Assembly (NCBI GenBank): GCA_964520885.1
Contig: CAZFQD010000005.1
Coordinates: 1-37,101 of the forward strand
From: CAZFQD01 sp964520885
GTDB lineage: Bacteria; Bacillota; Clostridia; Oscillospirales; SIG519
Length of the DNA stretch: 37,101 nt
Direction of reading: 5' to 3'
How positions within the stretch are numbered: the stretch's first letter is position 1; each line of letters opens with the position of its first letter. The notes beneath the pieces are model-generated. The model saw only the letters and a list, made by a program, of their open reading frames with translations. It was not told where the DNA came from and ran no database searches. Both the position numbers and the translations under genes were made by a program. Of the stretch, positions 26,101 to 33,117 are shown piece after piece.

Positions 26101-27667
26101 ATTAAGTGAAAAAAATTTAGATTTAACAATTTTAAAATATAGCAACACTAAAAAATGCAAAGAATCTTTAGATAATATTAAAAAAATAAAGAGTTTTAAT
26201 GATAAAGCATATATTAATACTCCAAATGAAAATTTAAATCTTTTATTTAATAATTTTTTACCAATGCAAATAATTGAATCAAGACTTAATAGTAGAGTAG
26301 GATTTTATCAATGTGGTGGTGCTTATGGTTTTAGAGACCAGTTACAAGATGCAATTGGTTTTTGTACAATAAATCCAAATTTATTAAAAATTCAAATATT
26401 GCGTTGTTGTGCTCATCAATTTGATGAGGGCGATGTCCTACACTGGTGGCATGAATTGTTTGATAATAAAAAAATTAGCACAGGAGTTAGAACAAGATGT
26501 TCCGATGATTTACTATGGCTTCCTTTTGCTGTATCTGAATATATCGAAAAATCCAATGATTATGAAATACTTGAAAAGCAAATTAGATATTTAGTAAGTT
26601 GTGAATTGAAAAAAGATGAGTATGAAAAATATGTTTATCCGGATAAATCAAATATTAAGGAAAGTGTTTATGACCATTGTATTAAAGCAATAAAAAAAGG
26701 TTATACTCAGGGGAAACATAATTTAATGCTTTTTGGTGGTGGCGATTGGAATGATGGAATGAATTTTGTTGGGATAAAAGGAATTGGAGAATCTGTTTGG
26801 CTATCAATGTTTATGGTTTTAGTTTTAGAAAGGTTTTCGAGAATTTGTGAATATAAAGAAGATTTTTCAAACGAAGAATACTTTTTAGAAATTGCTAATG
26901 AATTAAGAAATGCTATTGAGGAGCATTGTTGGGATGGACAATGGTATTTAAGAGGTTTTTTTGACGACGGAAGTATGTTAGGCTCAAATAGTAGTCAAGA
27001 ATGTAAAATTGATATTTTACCACAAAGTTTTAGTGCAATTGTTGGGGGATTTAAAAATGATAGAGTAAAAAAAAGCTTACAAAGTGCAAAAGAGCATTTA
27101 GTTGACTATGATGCAAAAATAGTAAAGCTTTTTACTCCACCTTTTGAACACAGCATTCAAAACCCGGGATATATAAAAGGATATTTGCCCGGAATTAGAG
27201 AAAACGGGGGGCAATATACCCATGCGGCAATATGGTATAGTTTAGGCTTATTAAAAGAAGGAAATAAAGATTTAGCTTTTGAAATATTAGATATTTTAAA
27301 TCCAATTAATCATTGTGATACTAAGAAAAATTCTATTATTTATAAAAGCGAACCATATGTATTGTGTGGAGATGTATATTCTAAAGACAAACTAAAAGGC
27401 AGAGGAGGTTGGAGTTGGTATACAGGCTCTGCAGGCTGGTATTATAAAGTTGTATTAGAGGAAATATTAGGAATAAAAAGAAAGGAAAATAAATTATTTA
27501 TTGAACCTAATATCCCTTCAAATTGGAACGAGTTTTCAGTTAAACTTTATATTATGAATTGTGAAATAAATATTTCAGTTAAAAAAAATAGTCAGGAAAA
27601 ACGCACAAATAACTCAAATGTAATATTATTAGATGGAAAAAATCATAATATCATTTATTATATATAA
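20126..27667 (+). CDS. Cyclic beta-1,2-glucan synthase-like protein (GT84 + GH189-like + GH94)
   Basis: This 2513-residue multidomain membrane protein matches NdvB/Cgs, which polymerises UDP-glucose to beta-1,2-glucan, trims it and cyclises it. A hydrophilic N-terminal region (1-280) and a double membrane segment (about 282-320) come first. The GT84 glycosyltransferase domain (about 340-650) has DMD at 485-487, HDLLEG (about 597) and RQHRW at 630-634. Membrane segments lie near 680-713, 739-766 and 801-834. A glucoamylase-like/GH189 cyclisation region spans about 855-1260 (PHIFLPIYEG about 1083). Two related beta-sandwich sugar-binding modules lie near 1280 and 1774. A GH94 catalytic region has GFRDQLQD (2068-2075) and GDWND (2206-2210). 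It is shorter than alphaproteobacterial Cgs proteins (about 2800-2900). No partner genes lie beside it. Product identity is inferred. Confidence 0.85.
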   Translation: MQIGRNTINENNDDNKNARISDLTKKYQINGRVMCKSLEKKIANYLNKTKVKYKEIINYDKKNKLVKWQEWLCDNYYIIEREIKFSLNNIREYKDLPYSNTNENRKFPIIFYIALEQCKYYNNKISSENLLEYLICSQKFRSFETKELEVYILMLKFALCKNIYDVCFNNGTIENDNKEVLIESAILSLKFISSYNFEECFEKVCSVNILLSKDPSNIYQIMTDETKQLYRKKVFELSQKNKTTEDETIKILLDKANNTEIEEQKHIGYWLFLKKNNKFENIYIISQIFFPIFLSLIIALIIKNFFVYFIVYLPVWEFYKILLDYIISKKIKPNYLPSIDLKNGVTNEGKTAVVISALITAQKDIDYLKDRLQKIYYANKDRNIIFGLLVDLKDSNNQFDNNDKVISSKISKMIRELNEYYDNSFFLILRNRTYNKMHNQYIGWEKKRGAIIELIKFIKGDECKFLLSLGAIDKLKKSKYIITLDMDTSLSIDAAKELIGAMLHPLNKPKIDKKNRIVTSGYGLVVPRIGTDLKSSNVSLFSKIIAGLGGTETYNNPAFDIYQDLFSEGIFTGKGIFDIEAFYISIAETFEENKILSHDLLEGCLLRTGYLSNLVLVDSFPSGVLTFFDRQHRWVRGDWQTSIYLLKKIYDKKNRKRENPLDLVSKWKIFDNLRRSLTPIAIVFSLFLAVLRKEYLFILFISLLAILGAQIISILDMLFHNGLRALGIKYSTKTYSPVTADLLRGILNFILLPYNAYVSIDAAIRANFRMYISKKKMLEWTTAAETDAKQKGTLTEHMFRMFISILFGFMFLLSPLIIGKILGIAFVLAPFISNKISKKIIIHNKRISEIKREKTTEYAKDMWGYFNLFMNEDNNFLIPDNYQETPLGIVAQRTSPTNIGLSLLCCLVARDFNFISTEKLIYLIKSSINSIQNLSKWKGHLFNWYDIKKLVPLYPRYVSTVDSGNLACSLITLVEGLKKYKRESKEIDSLIISIKSLIEAMNFKDLYSENKKLLYIGIDIDKRNKENENFYDLFMSEARMTSYYLCSKREISKKHWFTLGRLMTKHKGYFGLKSWTGTMFEYFMPHIFLPIYEGSLSFEALHFAIKCQKERVKGKKTPWGISESGFYSFDVALNYQYKAFGVQRLGLKKGLDRELVISPYSTFLTMPFFFEEAYSNLEQLKKRGMYGKFGFYEAADFSQNNNDSNISIVKSYMAHHLGMSFLSVANALLDNIVQNRFMSCMQMLCGEELLQEKLPASVVVYEDVLKKEIPETTIRRNAPVNLELNNISPFNPKAAILSNGYFSSILTDMGVGFINYDNENITRYRKSLIKNPRGVFIIIKDEQSLQSLTYAPLYDNKITYKANINNYFIEYLSKSKEIETKMKVVVCGNYPCESRELKIKNITSQVKNIELLIYFEPTLLSHREEYSHPTFSGLFMRTYFDNEINALIFNRKERNNKTNNLFLATFITGEYKDMQFETMRENVLEKLIGTDGLFNAFEKTFSNNITSSIDNCCAIKFKFFLPAKSVKKINVNLLIGNSIKEIKKNIELIKKEGFAGALKDANINYCHRIKDLNINSGEKSIISELTAQLFYSTKIKNSNNFKIKIGNGYKRLWKYGISGDAPIILLYVSEKDDVLKANIFINSYLLLRKSLIICDLVFLFNEGGQYDRPIYNSIIDFIKESKAEKYVDNKFGIHLVNIHSEEDKEFIVAASSYYIKFNEGLNIYNNTTTNLLFSKEKINRTPKFLLEEKKITNNYAGGYIEEGFVIDDKFKWNNRPPWCLILANKGFGTLLSDSSLGYTFARNSRENKLTVWENDIVVDNVGEKLYIRIDGKTIDICSSGKTKFYNYCAIYEFAEQNISVKLYVFIDNILSAKIALVEINNNSDVAKRIELCYYVEPVIGVSKEYNSKFVNAKIENNILRLSNVSNCNFKNGFAFLTSTENAFFSNDQFEFIQGIWDNGIKENPNDICAVCGNNILISPQKKTETAFIFGYSLSEKNLDLTILKYSNTKKCKESLDNIKKIKSFNDKAYINTPNENLNLLFNNFLPMQIIESRLNSRVGFYQCGGAYGFRDQLQDAIGFCTINPNLLKIQILRCCAHQFDEGDVLHWWHELFDNKKISTGVRTRCSDDLLWLPFAVSEYIEKSNDYEILEKQIRYLVSCELKKDEYEKYVYPDKSNIKESVYDHCIKAIKKGYTQGKHNLMLFGGGDWNDGMNFVGIKGIGESVWLSMFMVLVLERFSRICEYKEDFSNEEYFLEIANELRNAIEEHCWDGQWYLRGFFDDGSMLGSNSSQECKIDILPQSFSAIVGGFKNDRVKKSLQSAKEHLVDYDAKIVKLFTPPFEHSIQNPGYIKGYLPGIRENGGQYTHAAIWYSLGLLKEGNKDLAFEILDILNPINHCDTKKNSIIYKSEPYVLCGDVYSKDKLKGRGGWSWYTGSAGWYYKVVLEEILGIKRKENKLFIEPNIPSNWNEFSVKLYIMNCEINISVKKNSQEKRTNNSNVILLDGKNHNIIYYI

Positions 27668-27687
27668 TTATTTTGCTTTTACTTGTA

Positions 27688-27716
27688 TTGACAATATATA
27701 AACAAAAATGTATTAT
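27688..27716 (+). promoter_or_regulatory. Predicted promoter for ymfF-ymfH-lgt
   Basis: TTGACA (27688-27693) and TATTAT (27711-27716) are separated by 17 bases, about 33 bases before the start codon, with AGAAAGGA as ribosome binding site at about 27730-27737. Confidence 0.65.
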
Positions 27717-27749
27717 TAATATTATATTTAGAAAGGATTTACAATAGAT

Positions 27750-29000
27750 ATGAAAATTGTTTCAATTGGGCAAGGAATTACCCTTTGTTTGCTACCTAAC
27801 GAGAAATTCAAAACAAATTATTTCAGTGTTAATTTTATTAATAAGTTGACTGACAAAGATGTAGCTTTAAATGCTTTGATACCTAATGTTTTAATTAGAG
27901 GTTGTGAAAAGTATAGGGATTTATTATCCATAAACAAAAGATTAGACGAATTATATGGTGCAACATTTAATACTTTTATACGAAAAAAAGGAGATGCACA
28001 AATTGTATCCTTTTCAATCGAATTCTTGAAAAACGAATTAGCATTTGATAATGATGATGTTTTATATAATAGTTTAGATTTTTTATTTCAAATTATTGAT
28101 AAACCTTTATTAGTTAATGAGGCATTTGATAATAATTTTGTTGAACAAGAAAAGAAAAACTTAATTGATTTTATAAACTCTCAAATAAATGATAAAAGAA
28201 CTTTTGCAATTATAAGATGTATTGAAGAAATGTGCAAAAACGAAGCATATGGTATATATGAATATGGAAAAATTGAGAATGTAGAAAATATTTCATCAAA
28301 TTCACTTTATGAAAGTTATATTAAATTACTAAAAAACTCTCAAATGTTAATATTTTTTGAGGGTATTTGTAATGAGAAAATCTTAATTAAAAAAATAAAC
28401 GAAAACATAGAACAAAACAACAGCCAAAAATTTTCAACAGATATATTGCTCAAAAAACAAGATTTGAAAAACATTGTTCAAGAATTAGATGTAAATCAAT
28501 GCAAATTAACTTTAGGGTTTAGATTAGGAAAAATTGAAAATCCCAAAGATATTGTTGAGTATGCTCTATTAAATACTATTTTTGGTGGTAGTCCACATAG
28601 TAAACTTTTTGAAAATGTTAGAGAAAAACTTAGTTTGTGTTATTATTGTGCCTCAAGAATTGAAAAGCACAAGTGCATTATGTTTGTTTATTCAGGAGTT
28701 GAAGAAAAAAACAAAGATTTAGCTTTCAACGAAATATTAGCACAATTAAATGAAATTAAAAAAGGTAATATAACAAATATAGAATTTATGGCCGCAAAAA
28801 AATCGCTCAAGAATTTATACATTTCTTCTGAGGATTCAGTTGCACAAACTGAAGATTTTTATATAGGACAGTATTTATTAAATTTAAATTTAAGTCCTGC
28901 TGGGACTGCTAATATGATTGATACAGTTTCAATTCAAGATATAGTAAATAAAGCAAATATGATATATCTTGATACAGTATATTTTTTGAAGGGTAAATGA
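27750..29000 (+). CDS. yfmF: M16-family peptidase homologue YmfF (catalytic motif absent)
   Basis: This is a 416-residue M16 (insulinase-like) protein whose NCBI-type family name links it to EF-P 5-aminopentanol modification in Bacillus. The C-terminal half carries the M16 block FGGSPHSKLFENVREKLSLCYYCASR (about 277-302), with the conserved Arg/Tyr region. The N-terminal half has RGCEKYRDLLSINKRLDELYGATFN but no HxxEH zinc motif, so it should be the non-catalytic partner of the following protein. This two-subunit arrangement is common in M16B enzymes. It lies 13 bases before ymfH, in one operon. The ATG follows AAAGGA. The cellular substrate is unknown. Confidence 0.85.
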   Translation: MKIVSIGQGITLCLLPNEKFKTNYFSVNFINKLTDKDVALNALIPNVLIRGCEKYRDLLSINKRLDELYGATFNTFIRKKGDAQIVSFSIEFLKNELAFDNDDVLYNSLDFLFQIIDKPLLVNEAFDNNFVEQEKKNLIDFINSQINDKRTFAIIRCIEEMCKNEAYGIYEYGKIENVENISSNSLYESYIKLLKNSQMLIFFEGICNEKILIKKINENIEQNNSQKFSTDILLKKQDLKNIVQELDVNQCKLTLGFRLGKIENPKDIVEYALLNTIFGGSPHSKLFENVREKLSLCYYCASRIEKHKCIMFVYSGVEEKNKDLAFNEILAQLNEIKKGNITNIEFMAAKKSLKNLYISSEDSVAQTEDFYIGQYLLNLNLSPAGTANMIDTVSIQDIVNKANMIYLDTVYFLKGK

Positions 29001-29013
29001 GGTGAGTGGAAAA

Positions 29014-30294
29014 ATGAATATCAAAACAATAGTAAATAATGAATTAAACGAAGAATATTATAGCATTCATCATAAAAGTGGACTTGAAATATTAGTTTAT
29101 CCAAAAAAAGGCCATAGTAAAACTTATGCAATTTTTGCCACGAAATATGGTTCTATTGATAATGCTTTTATATGCGAAGATGATATTAACGAAGTTAAGG
29201 TTCCTGAAGGAATAGCACATTTTTTAGAACATAAACTATTTGAAAACGAAGAAGAAAGTGCTTTTGAAAGGTATGCAAAAACAGGAGCTGATGCTAATGC
29301 ATTTACTTCTTTTGATAAAACCGCATATCTTTTTTCTTGCACTGAAAATTTTTTAGAGTCCCTTGAAGTTTTGCTTGATTTTGTTGGAAGCCCCTATTTT
29401 ACCAAAGAAAGCATTGATAAAGAACAGGGAATAATAGGTCAAGAAATAAATATGTATAATGATAATGCACAGTGGCAAGTTTTTTTCAATGCTTTAAAAG
29501 CCGCATATGTTTTGCATCCTGTTAAAGAGGATATTGCTGGCACAATAAAAAGCATTAGTGAAATAACTCCTGAACATCTATATAAATGCTATAATTCATT
29601 TTATAATTTATCACAAATGGTTTTATGCGTTTGTGGAGATATTGATGTAAATTCTGTATTGAATATTGCCGATAAAGTATTAAAGGACAAAAAAAATTCA
29701 AATGTAAAAAGAATTTATCCTATCGAGCCTATGAATATATCACAAAAAATAATAAAGAAAAATTTATCAGTTTCTATGCCTTTATTTAATATTGGAATTA
29801 AGGATAATGTTAAGGATTTATTTGGAAATGAATTTTTAAAGAAACAAGCAGTAACAGAAATCTTATTAAAATTAATAGCAGGGGAGAGTAGCAGGTTATA
29901 TTTAAAATTATATCAAGAAGGTTTAATTAATAGTAGTTTTTCTTGCGATTTTATGTTATCGGAAAGTTTTGGGATTGCTCTTATTGGTGGTGAATCCTGC
30001 AACCCCGAAAAAGTTTACAAAGAATTATTTAATAATATTGAACAATTAAGAAAAAAGGGGGTTAAAAAAGCAGATTTTGATAGATGTAAAAAAGCCATTT
30101 ATGGTAAGGTGGTAAAAAGATTTAACAGTGTAGAAAATATTGCAAATGATTTAGTTTTGTGTTATATTACAAAAGTAAACATTTATGACATTATGAATGC
30201 ATATAGAAATGCTTCATTTGAGGATGCAATTATTAGATTAAATGAATTTTTTAATGAACAAATGGCTGTTCTTTCAATAATTGAACCTAATTAA
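29014..30294 (+). CDS. yfmH: M16-family zinc metallopeptidase YmfH (catalytic)
   Basis: This is the catalytic partner of the preceding gene. The inverted zinc motif HFLEH is at residues 69-73, followed by FERYAKTGADANAFTSFDKTAYLF, and the third ligand Glu is expected in EQGIIGQEINMYND. The second M16 half includes IAGESSRLYLKLYQEGLINSSFS (about 286-308). I start at the ATG at 29014 because GAGGTGAG, the ribosome binding site, overlaps the GTG at 29002 that would add four residues. The protein is 426 residues long. It overlaps nothing and is followed 28 bases later by lgt. In Bacillus this pair is linked by name to EF-P modification and processing; the actual substrate remains unsettled. Confidence 0.88.
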   Translation: MNIKTIVNNELNEEYYSIHHKSGLEILVYPKKGHSKTYAIFATKYGSIDNAFICEDDINEVKVPEGIAHFLEHKLFENEEESAFERYAKTGADANAFTSFDKTAYLFSCTENFLESLEVLLDFVGSPYFTKESIDKEQGIIGQEINMYNDNAQWQVFFNALKAAYVLHPVKEDIAGTIKSISEITPEHLYKCYNSFYNLSQMVLCVCGDIDVNSVLNIADKVLKDKKNSNVKRIYPIEPMNISQKIIKKNLSVSMPLFNIGIKDNVKDLFGNEFLKKQAVTEILLKLIAGESSRLYLKLYQEGLINSSFSCDFMLSESFGIALIGGESCNPEKVYKELFNNIEQLRKKGVKKADFDRCKKAIYGKVVKRFNSVENIANDLVLCYITKVNIYDIMNAYRNASFEDAIIRLNEFFNEQMAVLSIIEPN

Positions 30295-30322
30295 ATTATT
30301 TTTAAAAGGAGTTTAGATAGTT

Positions 30323-31243
30323 ATGAAAACAGGAATATCTTTTCCAGGTTTTAATATTAATAATATTAATATTAATCCTGTAATTATTCAAATTGGAAGT
30401 TTCTCAATTTACTGGTATGCAGTGTTAATTACAATTGGATTATTACTTGCATTTATTTATGTAATGAAAGTTCGCAATAGATTTGATTTAACTGATGATA
30501 ATTTACTTGACGCAATAATTATTGGTGTTCCCTCTGCAATTATTGGGGCTAGAATTTTTTATGTTATTTTTGCATCATATGAATTTGAAAACTTTATTGA
30601 TATTATTAATATTAGAAGAGGCGGTTTAGCTATTTATGGAGGTATTATTGGGGCAATTCTTTCAACAATAATTTATTCAAAAATTAAAAAAGTTAATTTG
30701 TATTCGCTTTTTGATATTGGAGCTTTAGGTTTGTTAATAGGTCAATCGATAGGTAGATGGGGTAATTTTATTAATCAAGAGGCTTTTGGTTCAGTTACTG
30801 ACCTTCCTTGGAGAATGCGTTTAAGTAATGGGCAAGAGGTTCATCCGACCTTTTTATATGAATCGCTTTGGAATGTTATTGGGCTGATAGTTTTACATAT
30901 TTTTTCTAAAAAAAGCAAAAATCGATTTAAAGGAGAAATTGCTTTATTATATGTTTCTTGGTATGGTATAGGAAGGGGTTTAATTGAAGGTTTAAGAACC
31001 GATAGCCTTATGTTAGGCGAAATGAGAATTTCTCAAATATTAGGCTTTCTATCGGCAATTGTTGCAATAATTATTATTTTTGTTGTAATTAAAAGTAAAA
31101 ACAAGAGTAAAATTGATGAAAAGAAAATTGAAAGTAGCACCTATGTTAAAATCTTTACTGATATAGATGAGAAACAAGAAAGCATTTTAGAAATTATTGA
31201 AGAGAATATTAATGAAGATGAGCAAAACAATAATTCGCAATAA
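30323..31243 (+). CDS. lgt: Prolipoprotein diacylglyceryl transferase
   Basis: Lgt transfers diacylglycerol from phosphatidylglycerol to the lipobox cysteine of prelipoproteins, the first step of lipoprotein maturation in the membrane. The 306-residue protein has seven hydrophobic segments and the family signatures RRGGLAIYGG (about 93), GQSIGRWGNFINQEAFG (about 140-156, containing the conserved Arg and Asn), HPTFLYES (about 173) and GIGRGLIEGLRTDSL (about 214). A charged C-terminal tail (about 255-306, Lys and Glu rich) extends beyond the usual end. It is the enzyme for the lipoproteins encoded at 12197 and 17052. Its ribosome binding site AAAAGGAG is 11 bases from the ATG. It ends the operon that starts with ymfF. 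Confidence 0.95.
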   Translation: MKTGISFPGFNINNININPVIIQIGSFSIYWYAVLITIGLLLAFIYVMKVRNRFDLTDDNLLDAIIIGVPSAIIGARIFYVIFASYEFENFIDIINIRRGGLAIYGGIIGAILSTIIYSKIKKVNLYSLFDIGALGLLIGQSIGRWGNFINQEAFGSVTDLPWRMRLSNGQEVHPTFLYESLWNVIGLIVLHIFSKKSKNRFKGEIALLYVSWYGIGRGLIEGLRTDSLMLGEMRISQILGFLSAIVAIIIIFVVIKSKNKSKIDEKKIESSTYVKIFTDIDEKQESILEIIEENINEDEQNNNSQ

Positions 31244-31269
31244 TTTCCATAAAAACATAATAAATTATA

Positions 31270-31298
31270 TTGCATAGAGTATAAAAATATGGTATATT
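31270..31298 (+). promoter_or_regulatory. Predicted promoter for folD
   Basis: TTGCAT (31270-31275) and TATATT (31293-31298) are separated by 17 bases and lie 35 bases before the folD start. Confidence 0.6.
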
Positions 31299-31332
31299 AT
31301 TTTAGAAAAAAAAGAAGGTGAGGAAAATAATT

Positions 31333-32190
31333 ATGGCAAAAATAATTGATGGGAAAGCAGTTTCTTTAAGTGTTAGAGAGGATATAAAAAAGCAAGTTTT
31401 AGAGTTAAAAAGCAAAGGAATAGTTCCCGGTTTAGCCGTTGTAATAGTTGGGGATGACCCAGCTTCAAAAATATATGTTAACAACAAGAAAAAAGGTTGT
31501 GCAGAAGTTTTAATGTATTCGGAAGAATACACTTTACCTCATAGCACAACAAGTGAAGAATTATTAGCTTTGATTGATAAATTAAATAATAAAGACGACA
31601 TTAATGGTATTTTAGTTCAATTACCATTACCAAAACATATTGATGAAAAAGCAGTATTAAATAATATTTTACCATCTAAAGATGTTGATGCTTTTCATCC
31701 TGTAAATGTTGGTAAAATTATGATTGGTGATTATGACTTTTTACCATGCACTCCGGCTGGAGTTATGGAAATGTTAAAATTTGAAAACATTGATGTTACT
31801 GGCAAGGATTGTGTTGTTATTGGTAGAAGTAACATTGTTGGTAAGCCAATGGCAATGCTATTATTACATAGTCATGGAACAGTTACTATTTGCCATAGTA
31901 AGACTAAAAATTTAAAAGAAGTTACAAGCAGAGCGGATATATTGATTGCCGCTATTGGTAGAGGAGAATTTGTTACTGCTGATATGGTTAAAGACGGGGC
32001 TGTAGTTATAGATGTTGGAATGAATAGAAATGACCAAGGTAAATTAGTAGGTGATGTTTTATTTTCAGAAGTAGAGAAAAAGGCATCATATATTACTCCT
32101 GTTCCGGGTGGGGTTGGACCTATGACTATTACTATGCTACTAAAAAACACTCTTAAAGCCGCTAAAGTTGCTAATAATATTTGTGAATAA
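31333..32190 (+). CDS. folD: Bifunctional methylene-THF dehydrogenase / methenyl-THF cyclohydrolase
   Basis: FolD interconverts 5,10-methylene-, methenyl- and 10-formyl-tetrahydrofolate for one-carbon metabolism. Visible signatures are YVNNKKKGC (about 51, with the catalytic Lys), VQLPLPKHID (about 95), PCTPAGVMEML (about 139), the Rossmann block GRSNIVGKPMAMLLL (about 161), CHSKT, DVGMNR and TPVPGGVGPMTITMLL (about 255). The protein is 285 residues long from the ATG at 31333, with AAGGTGAGG as ribosome binding site. A GTG five codons upstream lies inside that site. A folate transporter under a THF riboswitch follows, making a small folate locus. Confidence 0.97.
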   Translation: MAKIIDGKAVSLSVREDIKKQVLELKSKGIVPGLAVVIVGDDPASKIYVNNKKKGCAEVLMYSEEYTLPHSTTSEELLALIDKLNNKDDINGILVQLPLPKHIDEKAVLNNILPSKDVDAFHPVNVGKIMIGDYDFLPCTPAGVMEMLKFENIDVTGKDCVVIGRSNIVGKPMAMLLLHSHGTVTICHSKTKNLKEVTSRADILIAAIGRGEFVTADMVKDGAVVIDVGMNRNDQGKLVGDVLFSEVEKKASYITPVPGGVGPMTITMLLKNTLKAAKVANNICE

Positions 32191-32198
32191 TTTTTATA

Positions 32199-32220
32199 TT
32201 TTAATATTGCAATATTAAAA
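32199..32220. repeat. Perfect 22-bp palindrome centred on the folT -35 box
   Basis: TTTTAATATTG (32199-32209) is followed directly by its reverse complement (32210-32220). The centre TTGCAA is the predicted -35 box of the folT promoter. It may be the folD terminator or an operator; no T-run follows. Confidence 0.5.
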
Positions 32221-32235
32221 ATATTGTGTTATATT
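32207..32235 (+). promoter_or_regulatory. Predicted promoter of the THF riboswitch-folT transcript
   Basis: TTGCAA (32207-32212) and TATATT (32230-32235) are separated by 17 bases. A start near 32242 would begin the RNA at the riboswitch 5' strand. Confidence 0.6.
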
Positions 32236-32241
32236 GTCAAA

Positions 32242-32438
32242 GGAACACAGAGTAAGTGTTGTGCGTAAAGTTGCGGATGGATGGGAAGTCGCCTCCGTAC
32301 GAAAGGTTGTTAAAGCCTGCGGTACAATGCTGCGTCCGCTGTGTATGAATAGGGTTTAAATTTTTACTCAAATGTGTTGAGATAATACTCCTTTTTCTTC
32401 GCGGATTTTCTTTGAATTCCAAATAAGAAAGGGGTATT
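32242..32438 (+). ncRNA. Tetrahydrofolate (THF) riboswitch with translational platform
   Basis: The aptamer (32245-32344) has P1 ACACAG/CTGTGT and the conserved THF elements AGAGTA, GCGTAAAGTT, GGATGGATGGGAAGTCGCC, the GTACGAAAGG region and GCGGTACAATGCTGCGTCCGC. Downstream, AATACTCCTTTTTCTT (32384-32399) can pair with AAGAAAGGGGTATT (32425-32438), which holds the folT ribosome binding site (32428-32434). Without ligand, the 5' strand AGGAACACAGAGTA (32241-32254) can instead pair with TACTC (32365-32369), TGTGTT (32373-32378) and TCCT (32389-32392), freeing that site. Ligand would then turn folT off. Confidence 0.88.
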
Positions 32439-32441
32439 TTT

Positions 32442-32963
32442 ATGTCAAAAACAAAAAAAATAGCATATTTGGGTATGCTAATCGCAATTATTATTATTCT
32501 CTCGCGCTTATTGAGTTTTAAATTCAATTTGCTTCCAGCTTCAACCTATTCGTTGAAACTTGACCCCGGTTATATTGTTCTTTTACTTAGCGGTATGATT
32601 TTTGGTCCAATTGCAGGTGCTGTTACCGGTTTAGCGGCCGATATTTTAGGATTCTTTGTAGGAAAAGGAGTTGGAGAACCAGGTGGGTTTTTCCCAGGAT
32701 TTACAGTTACTTATATTTTAATAGGATTTTTAGGTGGAATTGCACCTGTTAAAATTAAAGAAAATGTTAAATTATTTATTCCTTATGCTATGGGAATTTT
32801 TATTATTTCCTCAATTATGAATACATTTTGGTTATATTTAGGTTTTGGGATGCCATATCATATTTTAATAATTCCAAGAACAATAACTGCTATAATAGTT
32901 TCAATTCCATTCGCTATAATTACTACATATTTATATAAAATATCAAGAAAATTTCTTAAATAA
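32442..32963 (+). CDS. folT: Folate ECF transporter S component
   Basis: This is the membrane substrate-binding (S) subunit of an energy-coupling factor transporter. It captures folate and works with the shared EcfA1-EcfA2-EcfT module, which is not encoded in the window. The 173-residue protein has five or six hydrophobic segments. Typical FolT-group features are KKIAYLGMLIAIIIILSRL at the N terminus, LKLDPGYIVLLLSGMIFGPIAGAVTGLAADILGFF (about 38-73), and a loop GVGEPGGFFPGFTVTYILIGFLGGI. The THF riboswitch directly upstream and folD next door support folate as the substrate rather than another vitamin. A strong terminator follows, so it is probably transcribed alone. Confidence 0.88.
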   Translation: MSKTKKIAYLGMLIAIIIILSRLLSFKFNLLPASTYSLKLDPGYIVLLLSGMIFGPIAGAVTGLAADILGFFVGKGVGEPGGFFPGFTVTYILIGFLGGIAPVKIKENVKLFIPYAMGIFIISSIMNTFWLYLGFGMPYHILIIPRTITAIIVSIPFAIITTYLYKISRKFLK

Positions 32964-32981
32964 TATCTTGTTTTTTTTGAT

Positions 32982-33018
32982 AAATAAACAGGTTGTTTAA
33001 ACCTGTTTATTTTTTTTA
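32982..33018 (+). terminator. Intrinsic terminator after folT
   Basis: AAATAAACAGGTT (32982-32994) pairs with AACCTGTTTATTT (33000-33012) around a 5-base loop and is followed by a T-run. Confidence 0.9.
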
Positions 33019-33022
33019 TTTG

Positions 33023-33051
33023 TTGACAAAGGCAAAAATATTTATTAAAGT
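33023..33051 (+). promoter_or_regulatory. Possible promoter for the DUF4173 gene
   Basis: TTGACA (33023-33028) is a perfect -35 box. Seventeen bases later the sequence reads TAAAGT (33046-33051), a weak -10 box. Confidence 0.35.
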
Positions 33052-33117
33052 AATAATATACTTTAGCACTTGATTGTCAACTAAGTAATTTATTTGGATT
33101 ATGAGAGGGGAATAGGT

